60,000 nt of DNA, taken from contig NC_092673.1 of assembly GCF_964355755.1 (NCBI RefSeq), positions 31,131,001 to 31,191,000 of the forward strand, written 5' to 3'. The position numbers were made by a program, and so were the translations under genes. The notes below the pieces were generated by a model. It ran no database searches. It saw nothing but the letters and a program-made list of their open reading frames with translations, and had not been told where the DNA came from. Of the stretch, positions 22,350 to 34,395 are shown in pieces; within the stretch, counting starts at the first letter, position 1; each line of letters begins with the position of its first letter. Origin of the DNA: Antedon mediterranea. Its lineage: Eukaryota > Echinodermata > Crinoidea > Comatulida > Antedonidae.

Positions 22350-23148
22350 TTTCATGGTATTGTTCGAACTCGATTGGATATATATATATTTACTTCAGGT
22401 GTAAAAACAAAAGCTATTTAATATACAAAATTATACATGTTTATGAGTTTAATAGAGATAATATTGTTATGATTAACTTTTAAACAAATAAAGCTGCCGT
22501 AAAAAAAAGCAACGCTCGGATTTTGTACGCGTGTACAACAGTATAGACGGCGCACAGTTTGGCCTTTGAACAGCAGTCTCGCGTTTGCCAAAACATGTTT
22601 ACAAAATGAACCAATCAGAGTTAATCAGATAGTCTTGGATACACTAGTATTATAACAACATGTGATAACGCAAGAAGATGCGTCAAGGCCTTAGAATGTT
22701 AGAACAATACTACATTACTTCAATAATTAATCCTATTCTTTTACAACGAAGTTTTGAACTTCCATGTTTCTGCTAACGAAATAGTTACATTCTCTTAAAC
22801 AGTAAGTCAGTGTAACGCCCCTTTAATGTATATTTTACAAACTAGGGTGATTTGGAAAATCGTGATCTAAATAAATTGTGTTTTAATATTAAAATATTGC
22901 ACTTTTTAAAATAAACTAAATTATTTACTACTATAGTAAAAATAAATACATATAAACAGATCTGTGAAGTTACAAGTTATATCAACTGATAACGACGTGT
23001 TCCCCATTATCTTAGTTAGGCCTAACTTTTGTTTAAATAATATGAAAATGTCAATAAGCTCGGTGCGTCATCAGGGTCCAAGTGGCTGTAAGGAAGGTCA
23101 ACGAAGGCACGCTGGAACGATCTGTTTTGCTGTGTATTTCATTTCAGT

Positions 23149-23532
23149 TCATTTTCTACCTACTCGTAAACCTGGCAACTCTAACTTTTGGTAGAGTTCA
23201 TCCAAGGCTCTTCGGAGCGAGTCTTCTACGGGGGATGAACGTCGCTCTGCTACGCTTGGACGACCATTTCTCTTAGGACGTTTGCTAGGATAGGAACTTA
23301 AATAGGTGTACTGAGAATATTGTTCTGGACTTTCTTCGTTGTGACTGTTTGTCTGCTGGAAATCATTGTTCGTTGCTGGTGAGAGATTGTCATTAAAGAT
23401 CTGACGTTCGAAGTTGTTTGCTAAATTTGGTTGATATTGTTTTCGCCTCAGGAGCCGATTAAGTGTACCAGCATCAATACTTGCGATGGCGACGATGCAA
23501 ACTATCACAAGTATCAATTGGAACGACGACAT
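23149..23532 (-). CDS. Secreted prepropeptide, amidated peptide precursor (copy 1)
   Basis: Encodes 127 residues. A hydrophobic N-terminal signal peptide ends near residue 21 (IASIDA). A spacer rich in Asn, Gln and Ser follows, then basic stretches KRPKR and RR. The precursor ends SSPVEDSLRRALDELYQKLE then LPGLRVGRK. Cleavage after RR (about residue 98) and processing of GRK would release a 27-residue amphipathic peptide ending in Val-amide. I chose this ATG because a splice acceptor (TTCTTACAG, then AACTATG) lies 4 bases upstream, so the longer open frame is intron read-through. The first exon is at 24790 and above. The layout (single helical amidated peptide at the very C-terminus) recalls CRH-type precursors, but I cannot assign a family. 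Confidence 0.8.
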   Translation of the reverse strand: MSSFQLILVIVCIVAIASIDAGTLNRLLRRKQYQPNLANNFERQIFNDNLSPATNNDFQQTNSHNEESPEQYSQYTYLSSYPSKRPKRNGRPSVAERRSSPVEDSLRRALDELYQKLELPGLRVGRK

Positions 23533-24295
23533 AGTTCTGTAAGAAAAAATAATAATAATAAGGTTCAATTTATGGTAAGTGCGACGCCTTATAGACTGGT
23601 GCTGTTTTGTAGAACATCGGGGTTTTTTTGGAAAACATAGAAAATACAGAACATAATGATTTTTAATGAATAATATGGCAAAAGGGACATTTTTATTGGA
23701 TGTCATGTAGAGTGAAACACATTTTTCTGATAAAACTCAGCAAAACGCCTATTCTTTTAAAGCAAACAAGGATAATTAAAATAAAAAACGTCAATGATCA
23801 AGAGATGCACACGCGCGCGTACAATTGTATGCGCGTACAAATGTCGACAAAATAGTTTTAGTATTTTGTACGAACGTACTAATTTTCGTTAGCTTTTATT
23901 TCTGTACTGTCAGTAACGCTATGTTAGAAATCACTGATGAAACTGTTTAAATTAAATTTCGAATCTTGTTTATCTGATAGATTTTGAGGTAAAACTTAAT
24001 TGGTTAATAAACCATATGTTGTGGGCTATCTTTTAAATAGAGTGTTAAACGTGGCGAATACAAAATTCGAAACAACTTTCATAATAAAAGTGAAAATAAT
24101 ATATATTAAATCCTCTATAAATAACAGCATGGGACCCAAAGTGTCCTATTGATAATAGTTAAAGATGTATTGTCCCCCACAAAATTTTACATTTTTTTGT
24201 TGAATATGACATTTTAATGTCACATAATAGTATTTACTAAAAAAAATAGTCATGTTCATGTTTTTTGGGGACAATACATCTTTAAATGAATAAAG

Positions 24296-24362
24296 GTCTA
24301 AAAAAGTGTGATGTGCCCAAATATGGTAGTGATATGCTTAAATATGGTAGTAATATGGGTTG
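24296..24362. mobile_element. MITE-C fragment
   Basis: AAAAAAGTGTGATGTGCCCAAATATGG with a following diverged repeat. It lies inside the intron of peptide gene copy 1. Confidence 0.7.
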
Positions 24363-24789
24363 GCTGTAAGTGTTTAAAAAAGGTCTTTTTTCACATGTGT
24401 CCGAAATGAGGGGCTCTGCTAGGGCCCACAATTCACTTAAAACCCGTAATTGTTTTCCAAGAACTGACATCCTTTAATAATAATAATGATTTATAGTTTA
24501 ATTAATGCAACCGTATAATATTTACGTTGTATTTCACTAACATCGTCGATCGATTTCCATCTTTATGAACATTAGTATTCATGACAATACACACATAACG
24601 TTTATTTGATACGCTTGCTTGCAAACGCAATACCGATCTGAATGCGTTTAACAAACCTAATTCCGTTACGGTGATTAAATTACAATTTTCACTATACATG
24701 TCAATTTGGTATTTTACGACAAATACTATACAATATCTTTAATTATAAAAAAAATATGAAATTTTGCGTAAAAATTATTTGATATTTAC

Positions 24790-25007
24790 CTGTTTTTTAG
24801 ACGGTCCCGTAATCTACGTAAAATATCAACCACAAAGCGGAGTCTTCTTCTTTCTCTATTCAATCGAAAAAAACAAAATGTTTCACGAAGCTTTTCCAAT
24901 TATTTCACTCAAGTTTGTTTTTCAAATGCTCTGCTCAACTTTTCACTGAGATAGTCAACGGTCAACTTGCTACTGATGTTTCCAGTTCCACAAGCATGCT
25001 TTTATAT
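24790..25007 (-). promoter_or_regulatory. First (5'-UTR) exon and TATA box of peptide gene copy 1
   Basis: On the minus strand a TATA element (ATATAAAAG, about 25007-24999) is followed by about 180 bp. This ends at AAACAG, then GTAAAT, a good donor at 24790/24789. The donor pairs with the acceptor at 23537, giving a 1253-bp intron and an untranslated exon of about 24970-24790. Start site and exon are inferred from signals only. Confidence 0.5.
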
Positions 25008-27492
25008 CATCATAGCATCTAATACGCATGCGCAAATTGTCACTTCATATCTATGAGTAATTAAACAACATGCTGAGAAGAATCTTCGGCAGTTTGTTCA
25101 GAAACTGATATTTATTCAATGTTTGTGTTTTTATTTATGACATTTTATAAACAGTTAATGTTATCTTTATTGAATTTTACTATTATTAGAATAAATTTGT
25201 ATTTCAAAATTCTGTGACTAAGAGTTTGTTTTTTATTCCGATACGAGTTTTTAGATAAAAATATAATAATTGTAAATAATAAAATATTGATAATTTTTTT
25301 TTAATGAAAATAATAATTATATTGTTGATATACGCCTATAAGATGTAGGCACATAGTTCAACTATCCCAAAGTCATTAGATGTGTGCATGGAAAATAGAC
25401 CCATTGCAGAATTGGACGGCGGATTTCAAAACCGATAACCGGTAAGGAAGCGTATGTCATTTCTACTTGTCAATCATGCGATTTCAATTTTTTTTTAAAT
25501 TTAATTTATAGCTTATTTGGACGCACACTACATGTTGGTTTTCGAACGCGAATTATCAAAATGCTGTACCATTAAACGTCACATTTCGGTTTAGTATGGG
25601 CGGTCGTTAGTGTTAGAAAAGACAACGTATAAGTTGGCCCTATGAAGAGACGTCAATATCTTCGGAAAATACTAACATAAACATCGAAATAACGGGCACT
25701 CATCGGATATGACCAACACAACTTTACTGTAAAAGAACAAGCAAATGTGTAATATCGGAAAGGACAAGCAAACACGCGGTAAAGACTAGTACGTCATCGG
25801 AAAGGACAAAACCCAAACTCGGAAAGGAAATGCACATCATCGGATCGGAAAAGACAAGCGCAATATTGTATTTTATCAAAGAATAAAAATAGGTATTATC
25901 TTTGATTTTATGTACTGGAATCTCATCCCACATCCGTAGAAATGAAATAAAGACAGATATTTTTCAATTTAACAACATTAAAAAACAATACACTTACTGT
26001 AAATACATTTTCTTTTTTAAAAACTGAACCGGATGATTGGTTACTGACCTATGTTCCTATGCTATGCTTGTTAGTATTTTCCGCAGTTCTTAGTCTTTAT
26101 TTTTTAGTCTTTAATTTTATCTTTCTAACCTTTTTCATTTTTGCCTTTCTATTGACATTTTTATATTTATTCTTTATTGAATTTTAACTTTTGTAATATA
26201 TTTTTTACTTGTAATGTTTTTATGTCGTATTGTTGATAGACTTTCCCCAAGTCTGTATTTATTGTCTTTTTTTTATTTATTTGTTTTTATTTCGACCGCG
26301 ATTTTTGTCTGAAAATACAGACTTGTGAAACACGTATAGAAATCGATTTGAATCCGATAAGAATGACGTAGGTTATCATACCGTATTTGGCTATATGGGG
26401 CGGGCGGTATGTAAATATGGATTTCGAATCAACCAATGATCATTTTGTTTAAAAATGAAAAAGATCGAGTACGTACGTACAGTGTGCTGAATGTACGATC
26501 GAGACTGAACAACTGTTGAAATATAAAATCGTGTTGCCAAGTTGTTTTGTTTATTAATTGTTCTGGCCTAGGCCTCCTTCGTAGGCTAAGTTTTCAATTG
26601 TGTAATTGTATGAATGTACATTCCCATAATTAAAAACCTGGTTCAAATTCTGTCGATGGTCTTCTAACTAGGCCTACTACCCTATGATGTTACATGGATC
26701 ACTGTGGTCAAGTTTGGCGAGAATGGGATAAAAATGGCCTCTAGCTGTTCAGACCAAAAACATACAGAGTTGAAAACATGACTCCTCGACGGAGGTAACA
26801 AAACAACTACTTAAAACAAATACTTAAAAATACGTATCTGTCCTTAATTAATTAAGCAAACTGCCTTTTAGTCACTCAGGATTAGCCGTATGTTTTGTGA
26901 CGTAAATAAACACAAATATTTGTTTCAATAACAGGTGAATCTTTGAATAAGAAAGAAACACGTAATAACTGTGGTATAATAAAGAATCAACTTCAGAAGA
27001 CTAATAATTTGATTACGTAAATCCTCCTCAACAACACGACGATTGTTTTTGTTAACCGTAAATAATAGTAGGAAGTAATATATCGACTAAACGCAACGTA
27101 ATATCCGGATGCGATATTTCTTTTCGTACAAAAATCGGGAACCCCTCATGAAACGTCACAAAATAAACATGAATATTCATTATTCATATCCATAAGGTGT
27201 GACGTAAGAATTGGCCTAACTACAATTCGCTAATGAACGTTTGGTAGGTTTTATGGACTTTGCATGGCGATGTATGAGGTTCGATATCACGAGCAGTTTC
27301 TTTTTTTTTTAATTTTTTTATTTAGTGTGACAGATTATTTAGGTTTAGTTATGTTAGGAATTAGTTCGGCTACCTTTCACAAAGGGGTCCCCAACTTATG
27401 TACGATATTTTTCTGTCTCACTAAATACCAAGAAGAAAGTAGAGAAAATTGTTAAAGCAGTTTACAGAATTATAGGAATTTAGTGCCATAAG
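25008..27492. other. Unassigned stretch
   Basis: No gene recognised. Between 25655 and 25860 the words ATCGGAAAGGACAA recur about six times in degraded form. 26100-26330 is T-rich and contains inverted AAGTCTGTATTT/AAATACAGACTT words. Confidence 0.35.
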
Positions 27493-27657
27493 CAGTGGCG
27501 TAACGTAGAGACCTGTTTAGGAACCCTAGGTGGCCCTCCAAAGTTGGAGGCCTCTTATCCTTTTTCCTACGTTAATGCCTCTGGGCACTGCATAGGCCCA
27601 ATAAGCCCAGGTGCCCCTGAATTTAGCCAGTGAGCGCTCATAGCCGTTACGCCTCTT
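27493..27657. mobile_element. hAT-like MITE
   Basis: Starts CAGTGGCGTAACG and ends CGTTACGCCTCTTC, inverted with two changes. Flanks GCCATAAG and CCCATAAG match at 7 of 8, as expected for an 8-bp hAT duplication. It is non-coding. Confidence 0.75.
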
Positions 27658-28119
27658 CCCATAAGTAAGAAATTTAAAGTAATTATGTCGATGTGATTTT
27701 ATTCATCTTTATTTTTCAAGTGTTTTGGGGAGCAATATCTTTAACGCAAGTATACAATTATTTTAGATAATGTATAAGGAATGCGAGAGTAAAACAATTC
27801 GTCACGTGAACTGTCATCGCCTGCTCAGATACTTTGTTGTTTTGCTTTCCGATTGGGTGTCAACTTTTAATCCATGGTTCAGTAAACATCCAACTTCCCT
27901 GGTAAAACAAACGCTAAGAAAAATTGAGGGCAGTATAATGAATTTTTCAATGGGAATTGTAAAAAAAAAGTGTGTGCCAGAATAAATCTCCACAAGCGAC
28001 ATGTTCCAAATTGGTGGATTAGGAAGTTTCGACTAAAGTGGACTCTGTTCAAGCATAGAGATATTATAGTGGTTGGAGCTGAACATTGGTTGGACATTAT
28101 TTTCACAGAGAACTTCTAT
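27658..28119. other. Unassigned spacer
   Basis: Overlapping open frames of up to 75 codons occur on both strands near 27770-28150 without recognisable protein features. Confidence 0.35.
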
Positions 28120-29410
28120 TTAAAAAATACAGTAAAAAGAATAGAAAAGTAGACATGTTCTAAACAACTATTTTATTTATTAACATTACGTTTTGAAATA
28201 AGAGTTTTGAACATTAAAACAATGTAATGTAACAATGATTAATATGAAGTTAATGATAATGAAATCAATTAATTAATTAAATATATTAATTAATTATCAA
28301 CTATAAACTAAACATTCTTCTTTTACCTTTTATCATTTGAAAACTATCTATATTATATATAATTAGTACATAAACAAACAACACTATTATTATAGTAATT
28401 ACAATATACGATTTTTTCATGAGTTTGTTGTACGAGTTTCTTTAATGAGCTTGATTGACTTTTATTAAATTAATTCGCCAAATTCATCTTGAACTAATGT
28501 CAAATAGAAGGCTAGGCCAGAGACGGCTCGTTCTAAAAGTTAGAATTAGAAGTGTAGAAGCGATGTAGAAAAGTGTTCAAGCTCATCAGAAAATTAGATT
28601 CAGATTAATTTAAAAAAAACCTAAATGTGCAATATCTACTTTATGAAAATCCAAAATGGCTGTAAACAAATGAACGTTGGAATAATCATTTTGCTGTGTA
28701 TTCCACAAGGCTCATTTTCGACCTATTCGTAACCCTGGCAACTCTAACTTTTGGTAGAGTTCATCCAAGGCTCTTCGGAGCGAGTCTTCTACGGGGACTG
28801 AACGTCGCACTGCTACGCTTGGACGACCATTTCTCTTAGGACGTTTGCTAGGATAGGAACTTAAATAGGTGTACTGAGAATATTGTTCTGGACTTTCTTC
28901 GTTGTGACTGTTTGTCTGCTGGAAATCATTGTTCGTTGCTGGTGAGAGATTCTCATTAAAGATCTGACGTTCGAAGTTGTTTGCTAAATTTGGTTGATAT
29001 TGTTTTCGCCTCAGGAGCCGATTAAGTGTACCAGCATCAATACTTGCGATGGCGACGATGCAAACTATCACAAGTATCAATTGGAACGACGACATAGTTC
29101 TGTAACAAAAAAACTATAGTGTTAGTTAAATGTGTGGTACGGTGCCTTATAATAGACTTGTACTTTTATACTTCGTCAAAGCACATACAGGTAATACCGT
29201 GAACAAAAGTTCTTGAATGATCATAACCCAAACAAATTTTGTAGATTTTTAATAAATAATGATAATTAGGTTGAGTACATTTTCATTGGATGTTAAGTAG
29301 TGACGTCATCATCTCTGGTGATAAAACGCAATAAGTACGTAAGGAGCATTGTGGGATAATCCACAGATTCAAACGAGCGCGCGTATAATAGTATGTAGTA
29401 GTTTGTAACT
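28120..29410 (-). repeat. Segmental duplication carrying the peptide gene, copy 2
   Basis: Counterpart of 21580-23890. Shared downstream words TACAGTAAAAAGAAT (28129) and GTTTTGAACATTAAAAC (28205) lie about 500 bp past the stop. A TTTATT (28172), which is AATAAA on the minus strand, is a possible poly(A) signal and is also present in copy 1 at about 21630. Confidence 0.7.
28712..29095 (-). CDS. Secreted prepropeptide, amidated peptide precursor (copy 2)
   Basis: Encodes 127 residues and is nearly identical to the copy at 23149-23532: I count 7 nucleotide differences, 2 of them silent. The four residue changes are Asp to Glu at about position 50, Glu to Val just before the RR cleavage site, Ser to Val at position 2 of the released peptide, and Val to Ile at its amidated end (LPGLRI-amide). 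Signal peptide, basic sites and GRK amidation signal are intact. A splice acceptor (TTTGTTACAG, then AACTATG) lies 4 bases before the ATG, as in copy 1. The family is not assigned. It is a CRH-like layout by architecture only. Confidence 0.8.
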   Translation of the reverse strand: MSSFQLILVIVCIVAIASIDAGTLNRLLRRKQYQPNLANNFERQIFNENLSPATNNDFQQTNSHNEESPEQYSQYTYLSSYPSKRPKRNGRPSVAVRRSVPVEDSLRRALDELYQKLELPGLRIGRK

Positions 29411-29649
29411 GAAATAAAATTTAAACCTATCAATTTAAATTCCATGTTAGTTTCCACTCCCCTTTCTGTTACGCACAAGAAATAAATAGAAGATAATGCA
29501 ATACAATGGCTGCTATACGTTTTCTAACTTACACTTATTCTTAACATCAAAACAAAAGATAACAAAATCAAATAAACAATTATATCTATATAAATAACAG
29601 AGTATATGGTAATGCATAATTAAAATACATAAAGCTATTAAAAACTTAC

Positions 29650-29800
29650 ACGCTGAGCTCAATGGAATACAGTTAAACTTCAGTTGTTCGCAAACGTCAC
29701 AGACAGTCAAACAGCCTTGTAGATACTTCAGTAAAACTTCAACAGTTGATCAGTATAGTACTCGTATTAGGACGTGTTGTGAATGTGCACCTATTTATAT
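29650..29800 (-). promoter_or_regulatory. First (5'-UTR) exon and TATA box of peptide gene copy 2
   Basis: The minus strand carries ATATAAATAG (29800-29791), then about 120 bp, then CAGCGT followed by GTAAGT, a consensus donor at 29650/29649. It pairs with the acceptor at 29100, leaving a 550-bp intron. The exon sequence is not similar by eye to the first exon of copy 1. Confidence 0.55.
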
Positions 29801-31900
29801 TTGAATTCAGGATGTGATTGTTATGATTAAGATCTTATCACATAACTTTAAATTGGGTTTAAGATGAAATTGAAATGAATCTTACGATGACGTTGTAATA
29901 ACAATTTCCTTTTTGGAATATCACACAAGTTTCTTTGAAATCAGATTTACGGGCATGAGGATAACTTACTAAACTTTATTTTAGTGTAATACAGTATCAT
30001 GATAATCCTATAATATTATAGTTTACCTTTAGACAAGTGACCAAGCGACTTCACAAACTAGAGTACATTCCCTAAGTAAAAGATAAGTTGTTTATTGTAA
30101 AGAATCCGCAATCCCAGCTCCCAAGATTTGATTATGATATGGTTTGAAGGCTCATAATCGAACCTGTAACTAAGCTGGTTGCTCAAAGGTTTTAGCCGCT
30201 AGGTATAGGGGGGTTTCCAGGATTAGCTAGCCTTTTAGCTCACCGTTCAAGCGCATGTCTCACTGTGTTCCATCTGGTGCATAAAATAAACTCAAAATAC
30301 AAATTAAGATTATTTCTGAAAAATTATCCTCCTTCACTCTATCACGAACACCCAACTTGACAAACAACAACACACGTCGTAGTACAAATGACATGCCCTG
30401 TGTTTAGTATGGCACATCTTTATATTAACACAAACATAATCAATGTGACCAACGGGTTAAAAAATCAATGAAAAACGTATGCTTTAGATGGTAAATCGCT
30501 AAATTTGAGGGCATTTCCCATATAAAAAAATGTAATGGTCATTTTTTCCCCAATAATTGATATGAATAACTTAATATGTTCTGATTTTGAATTTATTCCC
30601 CTTAATTTAACATAAACAGTCAAAGAATTATGGCAGACTTTTTAGCATTCGATGCCAGATGGGTCCAAATTATGCCAGAAAGCAAGTTATACTAGATTTG
30701 GATACATTGAAAACAAACTTCATTACTGGAGTTGATAACAAGGCTATACTGTACAACCGTGCTATTTCTCATGCGACTAAATGGGTAGGGCCTACATTAT
30801 GTACTTGTCTCCACAATTGTTTTTAACTAGTATTAACCTTTCCCTCACCGCAACATCCGAATTTCCGGGAGTATTACTGAAAAAACTATAAGCGGGCCTG
30901 AGCACAGTTAAGATTTGTGTCTACATTTCCTTGTGCAACTTTATGGTTCATTCACTCATTTTGGTCATATACATGACCGCAAACTTGTTTAGGTCTATTT
31001 TGCAATATTGGTATGTTTTGGAATCATGTTGCCGTAATATTGTATACGTGTTTCCTCTCTTGTCCTACTAAATTTAGTTATTATCTATCAGCAAAGTATT
31101 GATTTTCTAACTATACAAGGAAATCCCCTTTTATTCCCAATTTTTTTTTTAGATTAGGATTGGTGAACATGATGATAAACTGTAAAAAAAAACATTTTGA
31201 ATCAAGATAATTGAGGCACTTTTTTAAATGACAGCTTATTTATCTCTCTTTATCTCTATTATCCCTCGTGTATTAAACTTTCTTACATCATAAAAAAAGG
31301 ACTTACCCGAAAAACACTTGCTTGCTTATTATACTTCTAACATTATACTAATGGTAAATTGTGTCGAGTTAAAAGGACATCAATTTTCCAGGCTTTAAAA
31401 ATTTGTCAGACTTGTCAATTAGTCTTAAATTCAACGTAATTATTTAATACAGGTATTTCTAATAGTTAGTTACAGGTCACGTACGGGTAATAATGGTAAC
31501 CTCGCAACATTTCAACATTTTCCTCGGAGAAGAAACGGGTGGAGGGCGGCCGGTACAACGTATTGAATGGGATGGACCCCTCCCTGTAACCGTATTAATC
31601 AGCCACATAGCTTAATCCAAATCACTTTTTACTAACGTGTAGATTCGTTTTATATTTGGTCAAGGAAAGTGTTGGGGAAAGGATAACACAGTAAGAAGTA
31701 CCTTTTCTGGTTTCCCATTTACTTTTTTAACGGTGATTTTTTTTTGCAGCCCAGAAGGTTTTGTTTAGCAATTTGAGTACAATGATTTTATGTGTGGATT
31801 ATGTATATGGACAGAAATGGTGACTGTTCACTTTTTGGAGGGGAACCATTAACATTATCCCCAAATTTTTATTTAACCAGAAACCTATGTAACATACCGG
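29801..31900. other. Mostly unassigned stretch
   Basis: No gene recognised apart from a tRNA-like SINE head at 30.2 kb. Short frames near 30290-30480 have a faint LINE-like look that I could not support. Confidence 0.35.
30148..30215 (-). mobile_element. tRNA-derived SINE head, degenerate
   Basis: The minus strand reads TAGCGGCTAAAACC (A-box-like, about 30201-30188) and GGTTCGATTATG (B box, 30164-30153), spaced as in a tRNA. The flanking stems are poor. Confidence 0.4.
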
Positions 31901-32071
31901 TAAAGCGTAAGAAAATTCCCTTCCGATAATTGTGTTTGCCCCGCCTGCGTGAAATCAAATCTGCGATATTTACAGCATTGTTGCGTCGTCCGTTCCCACT
32001 TGTGATTACGCAATACAGCACTGTGCGTCAAAACGTCGTTGCGTTACGTTGCTACTAGGAACCACGCTTAA
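31901..32071. mobile_element. MITE-A copy
   Basis: TAAAGCGTAAGAAAATTCCC to ACTAGGAACCACGCTTAA. The left outer arm is shortened. It abuts MITE-B at the TTAA 32068-32071. Confidence 0.7.
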
Positions 32072-32262
32072 GGGCCTTTCACACCTGCTCCGGCACGGTT
32101 CCGGTCCGGCGACGGCAAATCCAATCGAACGTCAATGTTTCGTTTTTACGCGGCTACGCGCATATCGATTGGTGCTTGGCCGCGTGGAGCGTCGTGAAAA
32201 CGAAACATTGGCGTTCGATTCGCCGGACCGGAACCGTGCCGGAACAGGTGTGAAAGGCCCTT
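32068..32262. mobile_element. MITE-B copy
   Basis: TTAAGGGCCTTTCACACCTG to CAGGTGTGAAAGGCCC, with the same palindromic interior as at 7328-7517. The 158-codon open frame across this pair arises from the palindrome. Confidence 0.75.
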
Positions 32263-32576
32263 TGGGTCTTTCACACCTGTTCCGGCACGGTTCCGGTCAG
32301 GCGCCGGAAAATCCAATCGAACGTGAATGTTTCGTTTTCACGCGGTTACGCGCATATCGATTGACGCATAGCCGCGTGGAGCGTCGTGAAAACGAAACAT
32401 TGATGTTCGATTCGCCGGACCGGAACCGTGCCGGAATTATTATTATTATTATTATTCACTTTTATTTCAAATATCAAAAAATTGACCAAAATTACAACTC
32501 GTGGCAAGGGCCAAATTGCGTGTAAAAAACATGTCATATCAAAAATATATCACCAACAGGTGTGAAAGACCCTTAA
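32261..32576. mobile_element. MITE-B copy interrupted by a retroelement tail
   Basis: Starts TTTGGGTCTTTCACACCTG. Its closing arm stops at CCGTGCCGGAA (32436) and resumes at CAGGTGTGAAAGACCCTTAA (32557-32576). Confidence 0.75.
32437..32556 (-). mobile_element. Short retroelement 3' end inside MITE-B
   Basis: About 120 bp that on the minus strand ends ATAAAAGTGAATAATAATAAT, a (AAT)n tail typical of 5'-truncated LINE or SINE insertions. The MITE arm on each side reads on continuously when the insert is ignored. Confidence 0.6.
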
Positions 32577-33176
32577 GGGGGCTGGTAGACATGTTACCTT
32601 TATCGAACCATCCGATTGAGCTGAAACCCCGAAATGGGGAGAGGGATTTTGATCCTGACATGTTTATAGGTCTTCTCTTTGTTTTGTCAACAAATCTTCC
32701 AGCGATAAGTAAGAGACGACCCTCATTTTTAATGAGAAGTCGAAGCAGTTGATGTCATTCAAGAGATTGTTCAGATGTTAATGGATTGTCATCAAAGAAG
32801 TGTAATCAAGTATAGAACGTTTAATACGTTCGAGTAGATTTCATAGCGAAGGACACTTTAGTTTTAATTGCTTTACAAACACAAACCGTTACAGTACATC
32901 GTATAAACGGATACCGCCAAATTACGTTTCATAAAAAGTAGCCTATCTATGTTTTCGTAGCCTGTTCGACTGTGAAATTCAAAGCATACGGGTGTTTAGT
33001 GAATTAATCATGTTCTAGTAGGCTGGTTGTAATGGAGTATAATCAATCCGAGTCGCGATGGTTTTAATTTTAATTTAGAGATAGGCTGATTTATCATCAG
33101 TGATTGTTTAATAGTGATGGACGGTTATTTGTTTTGTTAGGCCAAGTTCTATTTTCTATAATTATAATATCCTCTT
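32577..33176. other. Unassigned spacer
   Basis: No recognised feature. An 83-codon frame (32501-32752) starts within the retroelement tail and is not convincing. Confidence 0.35.
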
Positions 33177-33308
33177 TGTGCCGAAAAAAATGATCAAAAT
33201 ATGGTAGTGATATGACGTCATCTTGTCCATATATGGGCACATCACATATTTTTTTGTCGTATCACATGTTTTTGGCACATAAAGTTTGGTAGTGCAGAGA
33301 GAGCTTAA
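33177..33308. mobile_element. MITE-C copy, left end lost
   Basis: ATATGGTAGTGATATGACGTC faces ATATATGGGCACATCAC. The right terminus is GTAGTGCAGAGAGAGCTTAA. Confidence 0.7.
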
Positions 33309-33611
33309 CAGTATTTTACTCGCTCTATGAGTGAGACTCGCTAGTTTTAATCGCACTTTTTACATTACAACAAGGGAACAAATATATTGCAATTATACAC
33401 ATTGTGTGACTATAAATTACATTCTTTGTTAATATTTTATTTTATATTGTATAGAGGTTTGTTACATAACAAACTTCATTTAGCCAGTGATACTAGAGAA
33501 GACATCTATACATATAATAAATGGATACCACTCAGGTAGCTGAATGTCAAGCTAGACTAACTCAAATATAGAAGTGGTATAATCACAAAATGACTAAGTT
33601 TCACGCTAAAT

Positions 33612-33771
33612 GTGGCCGTATTCACCATTCACACGTAGACTAAGGGAAACACTTAAAATTAGAAAAATCTAAGTGAATACAATTTATGGGAAATATATTT
33701 ATTGGGTTAAGTGAGATACTTAATACTTAAGGGAAATGTCTAACTTAAGTGTGATTGGTGAATACGGCCAC
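33612..33771. mobile_element. MITE-E, 160 bp
   Basis: Inverted ends GTGGCCGTATTCACCA and TGGTGAATACGGCCAC are perfect over 16 bases. Internal ACTTAAG words are also symmetric. Single copy in this window. Confidence 0.75.
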
Positions 33772-34116
33772 TGGCATGTTGACATACAATTTGTTTTGCT
33801 TTGTTTATGGAATACAAAACATCAATAGTTTTTTTACAAGGGCCTTTGTGTTCCCATCGATTGAGACTTCTGATATTAACAGATTAAAAACAATGACCTG
33901 GGGACCATACACTGGAAGAAAATGTTTTCAAATTTTTCCCCTGTTGTAAGGTACTGTATTTCTAGTATGTTAATATGTGCACCTCCCCTACACCAAAAAG
34001 CCAGTCAACACACTTGTTTTAACCTGTTGACCATATCAATTCATAGCATCCTGCATTATGTTTTAAACTTACACTATACCCTCAGAATGCTTCAACTATG
34101 CACAATTTGTTCAGTA

Positions 34117-34368
34117 TTAAGGCCCATTTACACAAGGACAATAAATAAACATAAATAGACAAATCTGCATTTTTCATACATAAAAAAGAGATATACAAAC
34201 TTTTCATTCTAGAACTATCGAATAATCATTGTGACGTCATTTGATTGGAATTTTAAAAATATTATTTTTAACAAACATCTTATAGTTCTAGAATGAAAAC
34301 CTTTCTAATTTCAATTGTTTTATATATTTATCGTCTAACGTTATCGTCCTAGTATAAATGGGCCTTAA
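34117..34368. mobile_element. MITE-F, 252 bp
   Basis: Ends TTAAGGCCCATTTACAC and TATAAATGGGCCTTAA with TTAA at both edges. The internal inverted pair is TTTTCATTCTAGAACTAT / ATAGTTCTAGAATGAAAA. Confidence 0.8.
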
Positions 34369-34395
34369 TGGTATTATTTAGCCTGTTTAATACTC

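Noticed and set aside
23149-23706. 185-codon version of peptide gene copy 1
   Set aside because: The extra N-terminus lies upstream of a conserved splice acceptor, lacks a signal peptide and is not shared with copy 2.
25655-25865. Regular ATCGGAAAGGACAA words as a possible regulatory array
   Set aside because: Units are short, unevenly spaced and degenerate. They are best seen as a decayed tandem repeat.
30290-30480. Possible LINE reverse transcriptase C-terminus (NNNTRRSTND)
   Set aside because: Only a faint resemblance to the YNTRxS motif, with no following conserved block.
32049-32525. 158-codon open frame
   Set aside because: It crosses two palindromic MITE-B copies and a retroelement tail. 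Its repeated blocks are translations of the MITE.
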